DNA of 64,000 bases from Cytophagales bacterium. Its GTDB lineage: Bacteria > Bacteroidota > Bacteroidia > Cytophagales > Spirosomataceae. The number at the start of each line of letters is the position of its first letter. Position 1 is the stretch's first letter. Both the position numbers and the translations under genes were made by a program. The stretch covers positions 54,952 to 118,951 of the forward strand of contig RDXN01000041.1 of assembly GCA_004292855.1 (NCBI GenBank), read 5' to 3'. Below are positions 7,506-15,934 of the stretch, piece after piece. The notes under the pieces are model-generated. The model ran no database searches and was not told the DNA's origin. It was given only the letters and a program-made list of their open reading frames with translations.

Positions 7506-8632
7506 ACCTGAAAACCTTTCCGCTTGCCACCCCGCGTTTCGATACCATTCTCAAGAGAGAAATTTAACTGCTCAAAGTTGTAGGTAACAGCCTTTACCTC
7601 GCCTTCTTTATTCTCAATCAGCGAGATATTCCGGGCGTCTTTCTGGTAGTGTTGCATCTCTGGATCTTCAAGGGCTTCGACAAACGCCTGCTGGCATTCG
7701 AGACTGTGGGTCGTGGCAAAAAGCTGAACTTTGTATTGGTCACAAAGCCGGATAACGGTTTTCCAATAATCGACCAGCCGCGTAAAGTGAATGCCGGAAC
7801 CAATTTCATCAACCATCAGGCGTTTGCCTTTGGCTAGAACGACTTCGATTAGGAAGCGCACAAATTTTACAGTTCCGTCACCGTAACGATTGATGGGTAT
7901 TATGTCATTGTTGTCCAGCAGGGTCACGCACAATGTTTCACGTGTCGGACTAAATCGATGCACCCGTGTGTCTTCAAGATTTGGAATGAATTTCCGTAAG
8001 TTTTCGTCAAACTCCCTTCTAGCCAGCTTGTCTGAGTTAATGTACTGGTAAAAATTGTCAATTATGTCTTGTGAGAAACCTAAGTTGACTGGAAGGAAAG
8101 GAATGTTCAGCTTGAAAATATCAGAGCGTGAAGTCTCAAAGTAAGCACCTACGCCGTTTCCGTTTTTCGTTTGCTCATTCATTATCACTATCCAATCATC
8201 TGGATAGTTAGGTGGAGCATTCTTGCGAATAGTTTGCTGAGTAATGGGGTCCAAATGCTTAAAATCTGAAAGCCTTAGGGAATAAGATTTGAAGAGATTT
8301 TGAATTTGAAACTGAATTTTGAGTGGGCTGTCTAATACCTTAAAGATATAAGACCAAAATTCAGTGTTTTTGCCTGTTTTCCCGTCTATTGCTTCGCCAT
8401 GTTTGAAATCAAACACTTTACGGAAGCCAACTGAACCCAAAAAATTCACCATCAACTGATCCAAATCCTCATCAAACAGCAACGCTTCCAGCACCGAGGT
8501 TTTGCCCACGTTGTTGTCGCCCACGATCAGGTTGAACTGCCCGAGGTTGCTCATCTCGAACGAGTCGAAGCGTTTGAAGTTCTCGATTTTAAAATAGGTC
8601 AGATGCGATCCGACGTTCGGCTGGGGTTCCAT
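7496..8632 (-). CDS. AAA/ABC-type ATPase (OLD/RecF-like)
   Basis: The 378-residue ATPase has Walker A GDNNVGKTS (about 38-46) right after an N-terminal FKIENFKRF strand typical of RecF/SMC/OLD ATPases. It also has Walker B RLMVDEIGSG and a switch histidine in ATTHS. The central lid (about 90-230) is poorly conserved and AT-richer than the flanks. It is the first gene of the operon and overlaps the TOPRIM gene. An ATPase of this class followed by a stand-alone TOPRIM protein resembles PARIS (AriA/AriB) or a split OLD nuclease. No helicase (Gabija) or reverse transcriptase (retron) gene is present beside it. Confidence 0.85.
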   Translation of the reverse strand: MEPQPNVGSHLTYFKIENFKRFDSFEMSNLGQFNLIVGDNNVGKTSVLEALLFDEDLDQLMVNFLGSVGFRKVFDFKHGEAIDGKTGKNTEFWSYIFKVLDSPLKIQFQIQNLFKSYSLRLSDFKHLDPITQQTIRKNAPPNYPDDWIVIMNEQTKNGNGVGAYFETSRSDIFKLNIPFLPVNLGFSQDIIDNFYQYINSDKLARREFDENLRKFIPNLEDTRVHRFSPTRETLCVTLLDNNDIIPINRYGDGTVKFVRFLIEVVLAKGKRLMVDEIGSGIHFTRLVDYWKTVIRLCDQYKVQLFATTHSLECQQAFVEALEDPEMQHYQKDARNISLIENKEGEVKAVTYNFEQLNFSLENGIETRGGKRKGFQVWK

Positions 8633-8718
8633 GTGCGTAGCGCGTTGGCGAGGAGCGGCCCACGTGGGTGCGTCTCGTGTTCAAATCAACGAAAAAAACG
8701 GGAAAACGTTACGATGTA

Positions 8719-9029
8719 GTGCCGGCGGTCCGTCGCTACGGTAGTATCCGGCACAGCCGTAAGAAGCTGTTTGAGTTAGCGATTTGAGGCTGTAAGGAGT
8801 GGATTTTGGTTGGTAACGAGACGCTTTTTGCAGGTCGTAGCCATAGCTACGGCCCAAAAAAGTGCCGATGTTAGCGGCCAAAAGCCGCCCTTGCAGCCTC
8901 AAATCGCTAACTCAAACAGCTTCTAAGGCTAATGCAACTAGCCCCTCAGAAAAGCTAGCTTGTCTAAAACTGGACCCGTTAGCCTTGCGGCTGTACCGGA
9001 TACTATCCGGTACTACGGATCGCCGGTAC
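8719..9029. repeat. 310-bp nested inverted repeat, non-coding
   Basis: An outer imperfect inverted repeat of about 45 bp (8719-8763 against 8984-9029) encloses a perfect 31-bp inverted repeat (8762-8792 against 8894-8924). The segment fills the gap between the PagL stop and the ATPase operon start. No credible coding frame is seen. It could be a miniature inverted-repeat element or encode a structured RNA; nothing here decides between them. Confidence 0.8.
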
Positions 9030-9033
9030 AACG

Positions 9034-10107
9034 TCAAAACTTTACCCCCGCTCGTACATCAAATCCCTCCGCCACATTAAGCTTGGCGCGGAGACCGATG
9101 CCGAGTTGGTAGCGGTTACGGAAGGTGTAGAGCAGTTGGTATCGCTGAAACACTGGTGAACCAAGTAGGGCGGTTGGCTGTAGCACATTGTAGCCAACGT
9201 GGGTGGCGAACACGTACCGGCCTAGCCAGAGTTCGTAACCGCCAAGCAGCCCTAATTGTCTGTAGTTATCAGATAATCCCTCGCGCTGGAGTTGCAGGCG
9301 CAGGTAGCCATCGTCGACAAATTCAAGCCCGCCTGTGAGCGCGTGGAAACGGCTCAAGCGGTAACCCGCTGTTGTGGTGAGGCCCCACGACCAACCCGCT
9401 TGTTCGGGCAATGTAGCCGTTTGGGGGAGCGTGCGAACCGAGCCAAATGCCGACAGTCGGGCGGTGAAGCGGTTACTAAGTCGAGGCCGGGGCCAGCCGG
9501 TGGGGTCGGGGAGGGGCAGGGCGCGCGGGATGTAGGTAAGGCCCAACCCGGCGGTGGGGTAGTTCATGCCCCGGTTGGGTTGCCGGATGCCCCCGTTCGA
9601 GATGTGGTTGTAATGACCCCATGCCGACACCTGCCAATGCGGACTCATCCGATAATGCACCCCCGCCGACAGGGCCAGCAAACCGCTGATGGGTGACCCG
9701 AAAAACGTATTGCGGGGATTGGTCTGTGCGTCGTAGATGCGGGTCAGGCAGGCCAGCCCCGCCGTGGCCCGCACCGATCCGAACAACCGACCGCGTGGGC
9801 GAATCAGTGGCTCGAAAAAGCCACCTGCACCGATGGTTCGGCCTAGTTCGGTGGGGTTGTTGAAGGCGGCATAGTTCAGGTACGCCCCCACGCGGGCCAC
9901 GCAGTTGCAGCGTTCATAGGCCACCCGCGTGAGGGCCATTCGACTGTAATTCAACTCAATGGCAACAGGTCTATTTTGAGCGAAAGGCTCCAGATCGGGT
10001 GCGTGAGGAATAATGAACCCCGTGTGAACCTGAACCCCCACCTGCCGCTGAACGGAATCAGGTGAGGGAGTTTGCAGCAGGGTCGAAATAACCAAAGCTG
10101 AGAACAT
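9034..10107 (-). CDS. Acyloxyacyl hydrolase (PagL-like lipid A 3-O-deacylase family)
   Basis: The 357-residue protein has a short N-terminal signal-like segment and amphipathic beta-strand pattern throughout, ending in phenylalanine as outer-membrane barrels do. The segment YNHISNGG (about 165-172) carries the His-x-Ser pair of the PagL active site, and a downstream N-x-G-M-N stretch resembles the family. PagL enzymes remove the 3-O acyl chain from lipid A at the outer membrane. It lies 83 bases downstream of the TonB receptor on the same strand, so it may be co-expressed with it. The family call is good; the catalytic Glu cannot be placed with certainty. Confidence 0.75.
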   Translation of the reverse strand: MFSALVISTLLQTPSPDSVQRQVGVQVHTGFIIPHAPDLEPFAQNRPVAIELNYSRMALTRVAYERCNCVARVGAYLNYAAFNNPTELGRTIGAGGFFEPLIRPRGRLFGSVRATAGLACLTRIYDAQTNPRNTFFGSPISGLLALSAGVHYRMSPHWQVSAWGHYNHISNGGIRQPNRGMNYPTAGLGLTYIPRALPLPDPTGWPRPRLSNRFTARLSAFGSVRTLPQTATLPEQAGWSWGLTTTAGYRLSRFHALTGGLEFVDDGYLRLQLQREGLSDNYRQLGLLGGYELWLGRYVFATHVGYNVLQPTALLGSPVFQRYQLLYTFRNRYQLGIGLRAKLNVAEGFDVRAGVKF

Positions 10108-10190
10108 AACGGAACAGGTGCGATAGGTGGACGAACGACAGAACCGTTCTGCCCTTTCAACGCGCCAACCCCCGTTTGTGTTTTAGATCA

Positions 10191-12653
10191 TTAAAAAGCA
10201 ACTTTATAGCTCAATATTGGGAGCAGGCCCAACTGGTAATTGTATCGGATGTTGCCCGTGTTGGCGTCGTAGTTCTGGCTAAATACATTCTTATTGTTCG
10301 TCGCGTTCTGAATATCAAGCGAGAGTGTACGAGTCGAACGGGGGCGGTTGCGTTTCCAGCTAAACCGGATATCGGTGCGGAAATAATCGGGCAGGGCTTC
10401 GCCGTAGGCCCGGTCGTTGTAAAACACAGCCCGTTTTTGTTGGCGCGAGGCCGTCATGTTCAGGGGTGTGGTGCGGTAGCCACCGAAAAAATTTAGCTTG
10501 ATATTCAGACCAATAACATCGTCGCGGCCCGGTCGAGACTGCCCTACGCTCCACTCCTTGCCCGCCAGAAAACTCGTGGCATACCGACCATCCCAGCGGT
10601 TGCTGCGCCACACCCTGTCCGACGCTTGATACTGCGACCAATAGAGCGACGATGACCACAGAAAATACGCGTTTCGGTACATGAACTGTTCCAGCGTTAG
10701 CTCGGCCCCGTAGTTACGACCCAGTCCGCCGTTGCGCAGGGCTGCTTCACTTTGGCCAGTCATGGTGTTGATGAGGGCGAATGTGTTGATAGCCGTTGCA
10801 CTGATCGGAATGCCCGACAGAGCCTGGTAATAGGCCTCGGTTTTCAGGCGTAGGGGGCGTTCGTCGGGGCCGGTGTTGAACGAATAATCGTAGGCCAGCA
10901 CGAGATGTTGCGCCCGCGTGAAGCCGAGGTTGCGGTTGGGCGAGGTGAGGGCCGCGTCGGAGGGGCCGAGGGCCACGAAATAGGTTGCCGGGTTCTGGGT
11001 TTGACTGTGTTGACCATAGCCAACACTCACCGACTGGTTGGGCCGGAACGCCCAGCGGATGCTCCCGCGTGGCTCCAAGACTTCCGAGCCATTCAGGGCC
11101 AGTCGTAGGTAATGCAGGCCCGCGTTGAACGTCAGTTGGTCGTTTAGCCGGTAGTTCCACTGGCCGAAAGCTTGTAGCGTTTGGGTTGATTGATCGGCTA
11201 TTCGGACGCTGGTAACCAGCCGTTTAAGGGTTCCGTTGTAGCTCTGCTGGTTCAGGTTGTAGGTAATATTCGTGCCGATGACGCCCGCCCGTAGCGTGTG
11301 CCGGGCCGAAAATTTGTAGGTCAATGTACTCGACGCAATCGTTTTCTGAATGCTATACGACTCCCGGTCGCGGGGCGAAAGCTCCAGGGTTTTGGTCAAA
11401 TAATCGTTGTCGAAGCCATTCCGAAAGCCCGACGCCGATACGACCGTTTTCAGGTACGCCCGTTTGCCGACGTTCATCGAGTGGGTTAAGCCCACGGCCC
11501 CGGTGTTGCTGTAAAACCGATCCTGATACCGGTCCGACTCGCTTTTCCAGCGGGTGCTGTCGCGTTGGGCTGCGGTTTCCTGACCACTCAAACCACCAAA
11601 CCCAAACAGGGTAATCGTACCCGCCTTCCGCGTAGGTAGATACACATTGAACGAGAAATCCTGAAACGTCGTCACGCCCGTTCCCACGTTCAGCCCCAAC
11701 CGCGACATCAGGCCCAGCGTCGAATACCGATAATTAAACAAATACGACCCCTTGTAGCCCTTCGCAAACGGCCCCTCGCTCGACACGTCGATGCCCAGAA
11801 ACCCCAGTTGCACCGTGTGCTCGCGTTTGGCGTTGTTGCCCCGGCGCAGTTTCAGATCGAACACCCCCGACAGGGCGTTGCCGTACTCGGCGGGGAACGC
11901 TCCGGTCATAAAATCGGAGTTGGCCAGGAGTTGCGCACTCAAAATCGAGATACCGCCCGACGCCGTGCCGACCTCAGCAAAGTGGTTGGGGTTCGGAATT
12001 TCGACCCCTTCCATGCGCCAAAGCAGGCCCGTTGGGGTGTTGCCTCGGATCACGATCACGTTGCTGTCATCGCCCCCGCCCACTACCCCGGCGTAGGCCG
12101 TTGCCATGCGGGCGGGGTCGTTGAGGGCGGCAGCAAATCGTGCGGTTTCTTCCACCGAAAATGTCCGGGCCGACACTGTCGCCATCTCGTTGAGAGGTTT
12201 GTCTTTTTCAACGGTTGCCTTCACGACCACCTCGTTCAGTTGCGCCACCGATTCTTGGAGGGCTATCGTTAGCACCAGTTCTTTGCCCGTGTCGAGGGTG
12301 ATGTTGGTGAGCATGGCGTCTTTGTAGCCCACAAACGAAACCTTAAGGGTATGCCGCCCCACGGGTACATCGGTTAGGCGAAAACTGCCATCGGGTTCGG
12401 TAATGAGGCCACGCACGGGCGATACGCTCACGAGAGCTACCGTTGCGCCGGGAATGGGGGTTTGCAAACTCTGGTCGACTACGGTGCCGCGAATGGTTTG
12501 CGTAAGCGACCGTTGGGCGACACAGTGGACAGTGAGCAGCCAACAGAGAACAGTGAGCAGTAGCGGTCCGAGTGCGGCACCACCGACGATTCGGGTGCGA
12601 ATAGATAGGAGAAAATCTGGGGTCAGGCTGGTAAAAGCGCGAACGATGGTCAT
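10191..12653 (-). CDS. TonB-dependent outer-membrane receptor
   Basis: The 820-residue receptor has a signal peptide (hydrophobic run LLLTVLCWLLTVHCVAQ), a carboxypeptidase-regulatory-like domain (about 50-140; GTVVDQ...PIPGATV), a plug domain (about 165-280; IVIRGN...GVEIPNPNHF) and a long beta-barrel ending in VAF. Such receptors import siderophores, glycans or other large ligands using TonB energy; the ligand is not evident. It follows the FecI/FecR/STN genes and is probably controlled by them. A hairpin with a seven-T tract abuts its start codon. Part of the signal peptide is encoded by the cagtgagcag-type repeat. Confidence 0.92.
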   Translation of the reverse strand: MTIVRAFTSLTPDFLLSIRTRIVGGAALGPLLLTVLCWLLTVHCVAQRSLTQTIRGTVVDQSLQTPIPGATVALVSVSPVRGLITEPDGSFRLTDVPVGRHTLKVSFVGYKDAMLTNITLDTGKELVLTIALQESVAQLNEVVVKATVEKDKPLNEMATVSARTFSVEETARFAAALNDPARMATAYAGVVGGGDDSNVIVIRGNTPTGLLWRMEGVEIPNPNHFAEVGTASGGISILSAQLLANSDFMTGAFPAEYGNALSGVFDLKLRRGNNAKREHTVQLGFLGIDVSSEGPFAKGYKGSYLFNYRYSTLGLMSRLGLNVGTGVTTFQDFSFNVYLPTRKAGTITLFGFGGLSGQETAAQRDSTRWKSESDRYQDRFYSNTGAVGLTHSMNVGKRAYLKTVVSASGFRNGFDNDYLTKTLELSPRDRESYSIQKTIASSTLTYKFSARHTLRAGVIGTNITYNLNQQSYNGTLKRLVTSVRIADQSTQTLQAFGQWNYRLNDQLTFNAGLHYLRLALNGSEVLEPRGSIRWAFRPNQSVSVGYGQHSQTQNPATYFVALGPSDAALTSPNRNLGFTRAQHLVLAYDYSFNTGPDERPLRLKTEAYYQALSGIPISATAINTFALINTMTGQSEAALRNGGLGRNYGAELTLEQFMYRNAYFLWSSSLYWSQYQASDRVWRSNRWDGRYATSFLAGKEWSVGQSRPGRDDVIGLNIKLNFFGGYRTTPLNMTASRQQKRAVFYNDRAYGEALPDYFRTDIRFSWKRNRPRSTRTLSLDIQNATNNKNVFSQNYDANTGNIRYNYQLGLLPILSYKVAF
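12520..12562. repeat. cagtgaacagtgagcag-type repeat inside the TonB receptor signal peptide
   Basis: The plus strand reads as units of CAGTGGACAGTGAGCAG and AACAGTGAGCAG. On the coding strand the same bases translate to the hydrophobic core of the receptor signal peptide. Confidence 0.7.
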
Positions 12654-12700
12654 AAAAAAATCCGGTTAACGTCGGCTAATGACCACCAAAGTTAACCGGA
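12654..12700 (-). terminator. Terminator-like hairpin abutting the TonB receptor start codon
   Basis: In the direction of transcription a perfect 10-bp stem (TCCGGTTAAC / GTTAACCGGA, 12691-12700 and 12661-12670) with a 20-nt loop is followed at once by seven T residues and then the ATG of the receptor. It lies between the STN gene and the receptor gene. It would end part of the upstream transcripts, or act as an attenuator; with this position it may also mask the translation start. Confidence 0.65.
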
Positions 12701-12729
12701 CCCCTACGAGCAAACCAATAAGAATGGCT

Positions 12730-14709
12730 CTAATTCGTCAATCGCAGGCCTACTTGCCACCCTACCCACCCTGCCCAGCCGTCTGGAGTAAACGGTAAGC
12801 TACCCACCGTTGGGCGGTCTCGAATGAGCAGCTTTGTGTTTGCCAGTGCGTTATAACTTAGATTGTTCGAGAAGAAAACCAACGACGGCCCAACGCCTAT
12901 GGCCAACCGTCCAAATCGCTTTTCGAGGGTGGGCGTACCCCGTAGCAGTATCGAGGGGCCAGTGCTGACGGTGACTTCGTTCATGGCGTTGTTCCAAACC
13001 ACATGCCCGCTTCCCTCGACCGTGAAGGCCCATGTGCGCCCCAGCCGAACGCCCGTCCCGACGCCATAGCCTGCCTGCCACACCTGATTGCCTATGCCAT
13101 CGGAGGGGAGTAGCCCCACGCTCACCAGATTATAAAACAACCGCACCCCCGACCGGAACGTTACGTTCAGCGGGAAGGTCTCGTTGGCAGCTACCTCGAA
13201 CCGTCGGTAGCCGTTTTTCCGAACCACGCTCCACAGGCCAATCGGAATCGAATTTGATGAGTCAGCAAAATTGAACGGTGCAATCTGCAAACCATTGCGC
13301 ACTGTGCGGGCGTGGTTAATAAACCCGGCTGCTTGAATGCCATAGGTCAGGTTGCGGGTTCGGTTGGAGAAACCAGCCAGTTGTATAAACCGGGTGGCGT
13401 TGCCGAGGGTTCGGTTCGAGAAACCAGCCGCCTGAATCGCGTTTATGGCATCGCCCCGCACCCGGTTGGAGAAACCCGCTGCCTGAATGCCCCGGAGGTC
13501 GCGACCCACAAAGTTGGCGAACCCAGCTAATTGAATGCCGCGCACATCGGCGCGAATGTTGTTGCTAAAGCCGCCTACTTCCAGCCCCGTCAAGCCAAGC
13601 GCGGTTCCGGCCACTACGTTGACAGAGAAATGGTTAATCACGTGGTTGCTTAGTCGATGATTGGTGCCCACATACGGAAAGAGCGAGAGTTGAAACGGGC
13701 GGTAAAGCGTATCGGCATCCAGATTTTGGCGGTGAATGAGTTGGCGAGCAGCCTGATATGTTTCGTTCAAGGCGTCGCGGGTTTGCTCCCAAACGGTTGG
13801 CTTTGGTGCCGCGCTCGAATCAACTACCGTTGCGACACTCGTGGTAGACGAATGTAAACGTGGCTGAATCGTGTCTTGCGAAACGGTAGCCGATTCGACC
13901 CGGCGTGTTGTATCGACCGAGTTAGTTTTTGGCAATTCAGCAGGTCGGATGGTATCGGCAGATAGCTTGGGTAGGGGAGGTTTTTGGGCAACCGCAACAG
14001 TCGTAAACGCCACTGCGGATGCGGTTGCAGGAAGAGCAGGCACCGGTACCGGACGCAGTCGCACATCGACCGTGCGCGACTGCCGCGAAGCAACCGACAC
14101 CGATTCGGCCACGTAGAGCCGTTTCCGTACCTCCACTCGTGCGTTGGTAGGCAGGTCGCGAGCCAGTTTCAGCCGGTAGTAGCCATACGGGTTGCTGACG
14201 GTAGAGGCTAGCGATGTTCGCTCGTAAATACTTACAGCAGCAATGCGTTGGCCTGTGGTTTGGTCGGTAACGTAGCCATCCAGAAAGAAATGAGTGGGAG
14301 CTTTATGGGCCTCACCTTCGCCCAGCAGCAACACGTGATTGCCGCGCACTTTCCAATTAACAGCTTGCCCCTCGAACACCTGCCCCAACACGATCCGAAC
14401 GGGTTGCCGAACCGCCCGTACACTCACCGTCCGGGTATCGTTGACCACCGCCGGGTTGTACGAAAAAGTAAAGTCGGCCTGCTGCGAGAGCTGCCGTAGC
14501 ACCTCACTCACCCGCTCGTTCCGCACCTCCACCGACACCACCCGGTCGAGCGGGGACGCTGGTTGGGACAGAGAACAGTGAACAATGAACAGCGAGCAGT
14601 GAACAATGAGCAGTGAACAACGAGCGGTGAATAGGGAGAATAGCTGGGGCAGGGTAATACTCTGTTTATTCCAAATTGACATATTGCGCCCCATAAGTTT
14701 CAGTTTCAT
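12730..14709 (-). CDS. STN-domain protein with surface GxQxAGFxN repeats
   Basis: The protein begins with a signal peptide, then an STN (secretin/TonB short N-terminal) domain at about residues 45-115 (VSVEVRNERVSEVLRQL), a carboxypeptidase-like segment, and a Pro/Thr/Val-rich linker. Between about 360 and 500 there are roughly seven units of the form GIQ(A/L)AGFSN, resembling LA_2272-type surface repeat proteins. The C-terminal third looks like beta-strands. STN domains normally sit on TonB receptors and touch FecR; here the domain is on a separate protein between fecR-like and receptor genes. I take the ATG at 14709, since the open frame upstream of it starts with a GTG inside a repeat; the ATG at 14682 is also possible. 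Confidence 0.75.
   Translation of the reverse strand: MKLKLMGRNMSIWNKQSITLPQLFSLFTARCSLLIVHCSLFIVHCSLSQPASPLDRVVSVEVRNERVSEVLRQLSQQADFTFSYNPAVVNDTRTVSVRAVRQPVRIVLGQVFEGQAVNWKVRGNHVLLLGEGEAHKAPTHFFLDGYVTDQTTGQRIAAVSIYERTSLASTVSNPYGYYRLKLARDLPTNARVEVRKRLYVAESVSVASRQSRTVDVRLRPVPVPALPATASAVAFTTVAVAQKPPLPKLSADTIRPAELPKTNSVDTTRRVESATVSQDTIQPRLHSSTTSVATVVDSSAAPKPTVWEQTRDALNETYQAARQLIHRQNLDADTLYRPFQLSLFPYVGTNHRLSNHVINHFSVNVVAGTALGLTGLEVGGFSNNIRADVRGIQLAGFANFVGRDLRGIQAAGFSNRVRGDAINAIQAAGFSNRTLGNATRFIQLAGFSNRTRNLTYGIQAAGFINHARTVRNGLQIAPFNFADSSNSIPIGLWSVVRKNGYRRFEVAANETFPLNVTFRSGVRLFYNLVSVGLLPSDGIGNQVWQAGYGVGTGVRLGRTWAFTVEGSGHVVWNNAMNEVTVSTGPSILLRGTPTLEKRFGRLAIGVGPSLVFFSNNLSYNALANTKLLIRDRPTVGSLPFTPDGWAGWVGWQVGLRLTN
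14570..14642. repeat. cagtgaacaatgagcag-type repeat encoding the STN protein signal peptide
   Basis: Six or more degenerate units of AACAGTGAACAATGA and GAGCAGTGAACAA lie here on the plus strand. On the coding strand they translate to repeated SL(F/L)IVHCSL, the hydrophobic core of the signal peptide. Confidence 0.75.
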
Positions 14710-14712
14710 GCC

Positions 14713-14772
14713 ATTACTGTTATCTGTTCGCTGCTCTCTATTCACTGTTCGTTGTTATCTGTTCACTGCCCA
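14713..14772. repeat. Opposite-orientation copy of the cagtgaac-type repeat
   Basis: Units such as TGTTATCTGTTCACTG appear here, the reverse complement of those at 14570-14642, so the two blocks can pair. The stop codon of the FecR gene (TGA at 14763) is within a unit. Confidence 0.65.
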
Positions 14773-15800
14773 CACCCCTCCCCGGTCAGCACGAACCCTT
14801 TTTCGGTGCGCTTTACGCTCAGGCTCAACGTTTCGGCTACCACACCCAGAACCGTCTCGACGGGTTCGTTCTCGAAGGTGGCTGTCAGACGGCAATTCTG
14901 TAGGCGCGAAGCCGCCAGATTGATGTCGGTTTGGTAGTAGTTGCTCAGCGTGGCCACCACACTCGACAAGGTCTGGTTCGTAAAATGGAGATGTTTGGTG
15001 CTGTAAGCCAGTGTGTTAACGTCAAATCGGGGGAGCCGTCGGAGCGTATCGGCCACCGCATCGACGGTAGCCTCCTGCCCCGGTACAAGGGCCACTTCCT
15101 GTTGCCGTTTGCGAACGAGTACCCGCCCGGTTTTGACCGATACGCGAACGGCCCGGTCGTAGGCGCGTACGCCAAAGGAGGTGCCTACCACCCGCACGTC
15201 GGTGTCCTGTGCGTGGATGATAAACGGCTGACTCTTATTTGGCTTCACGTCGAAGAACCCCTCGCCGGTCAGCGTCACCTCGCGGGTTTGGCCTGTGAAC
15301 GTGTCCGGGTATCGGAGCGAGCTTCGACGGTTTAGCAACACCGTTGAGCCGTCGGGCAGCGTAATCTGGCGGGTTTGTGTGGTAGTGGTTTGCGTCAAAA
15401 AGGTCGTAGAGGTTGGGGCAATAGCGTCTGGGGTTTGGAACAAACGATATACAAGAAAAGATAACGTACTCACGAGCAGAACCGTAGCGGCAACCCGCGC
15501 CCATACGAGCCAACGCAGGCGTTCGGGCCGGGCAAGCGGGCGAATCTCTGGTTCGGGAATCGCTTCGCTATCGGGCCGGTGCATCTGTGCCCGGACCTGT
15601 TGCCAGGCTCGGTCGGTATCATAGGTTCCGGGCTGTGAGGATATCAACCGGGGGCGTGTGCCAGCCGCCTGCCAAATCCGCTCGAGACGAGCCAACTCGG
15701 CGGGGTGGTCGGGGTTCTCGGCCAGCCACCGACGAACGGCAGCCGCTTCCTCGGCTGTGGCCTCCCCGGCGATGTATTTGCCAATCAGTTCGTCAGTCAT
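14763..15800 (-). CDS. FecR-family anti-sigma factor
   Basis: The 345-residue protein has an N-terminal zinc-finger-like/DUF4880-type cytoplasmic segment (MTDELIGKYIAGEA...WL), one transmembrane helix near residues 95-115 (VAATVLLVSTLSFLVYRLF), a FecR periplasmic domain (about 130-240; LPDGSTVLLNRRSSLRYP) and a C-terminal DUF4974-type domain. FecR proteins hold an ECF sigma factor until the receptor signals ligand binding. The ATG at 15800 is chosen because the longer frame begins with a GTG inside a repeat arm. It lies directly downstream of the sigma gene with the hairpin element between them. Confidence 0.92.
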   Translation of the reverse strand: MTDELIGKYIAGEATAEEAAAVRRWLAENPDHPAELARLERIWQAAGTRPRLISSQPGTYDTDRAWQQVRAQMHRPDSEAIPEPEIRPLARPERLRWLVWARVAATVLLVSTLSFLVYRLFQTPDAIAPTSTTFLTQTTTTQTRQITLPDGSTVLLNRRSSLRYPDTFTGQTREVTLTGEGFFDVKPNKSQPFIIHAQDTDVRVVGTSFGVRAYDRAVRVSVKTGRVLVRKRQQEVALVPGQEATVDAVADTLRRLPRFDVNTLAYSTKHLHFTNQTLSSVVATLSNYYQTDINLAASRLQNCRLTATFENEPVETVLGVVAETLSLSVKRTEKGFVLTGEGCGQ

Positions 15801-15811
15801 AACTTTTTTAG

Positions 15812-15923
15812 ACACGGAGTTTTTTTGTCATCCCGAGGCACGAGGGATCTAATTGATTAACGCCCAACTTGAGAGTGGGTTAACTAGATCCCTCGTGCCT
15901 GGGGATGACAAAAAACTCCGTGT
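15812..15923. repeat. Hairpin element 1 (GTCATCCCGA...GGGATCTA arms)
   Basis: Nearly perfect 39-40-bp arms (15812-15851 and 15885-15923) are separated by 33 bp. The arms read TTTTTGTCATCCCGAGGC and GAGGGATCTA on the plus strand. A related element lies at 38731-38821. It sits between the sigma and FecR genes and could act as a terminator in either direction because both arms carry T runs. Confidence 0.85.
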
Positions 15924-15934
15924 ATCTCTGTGTC

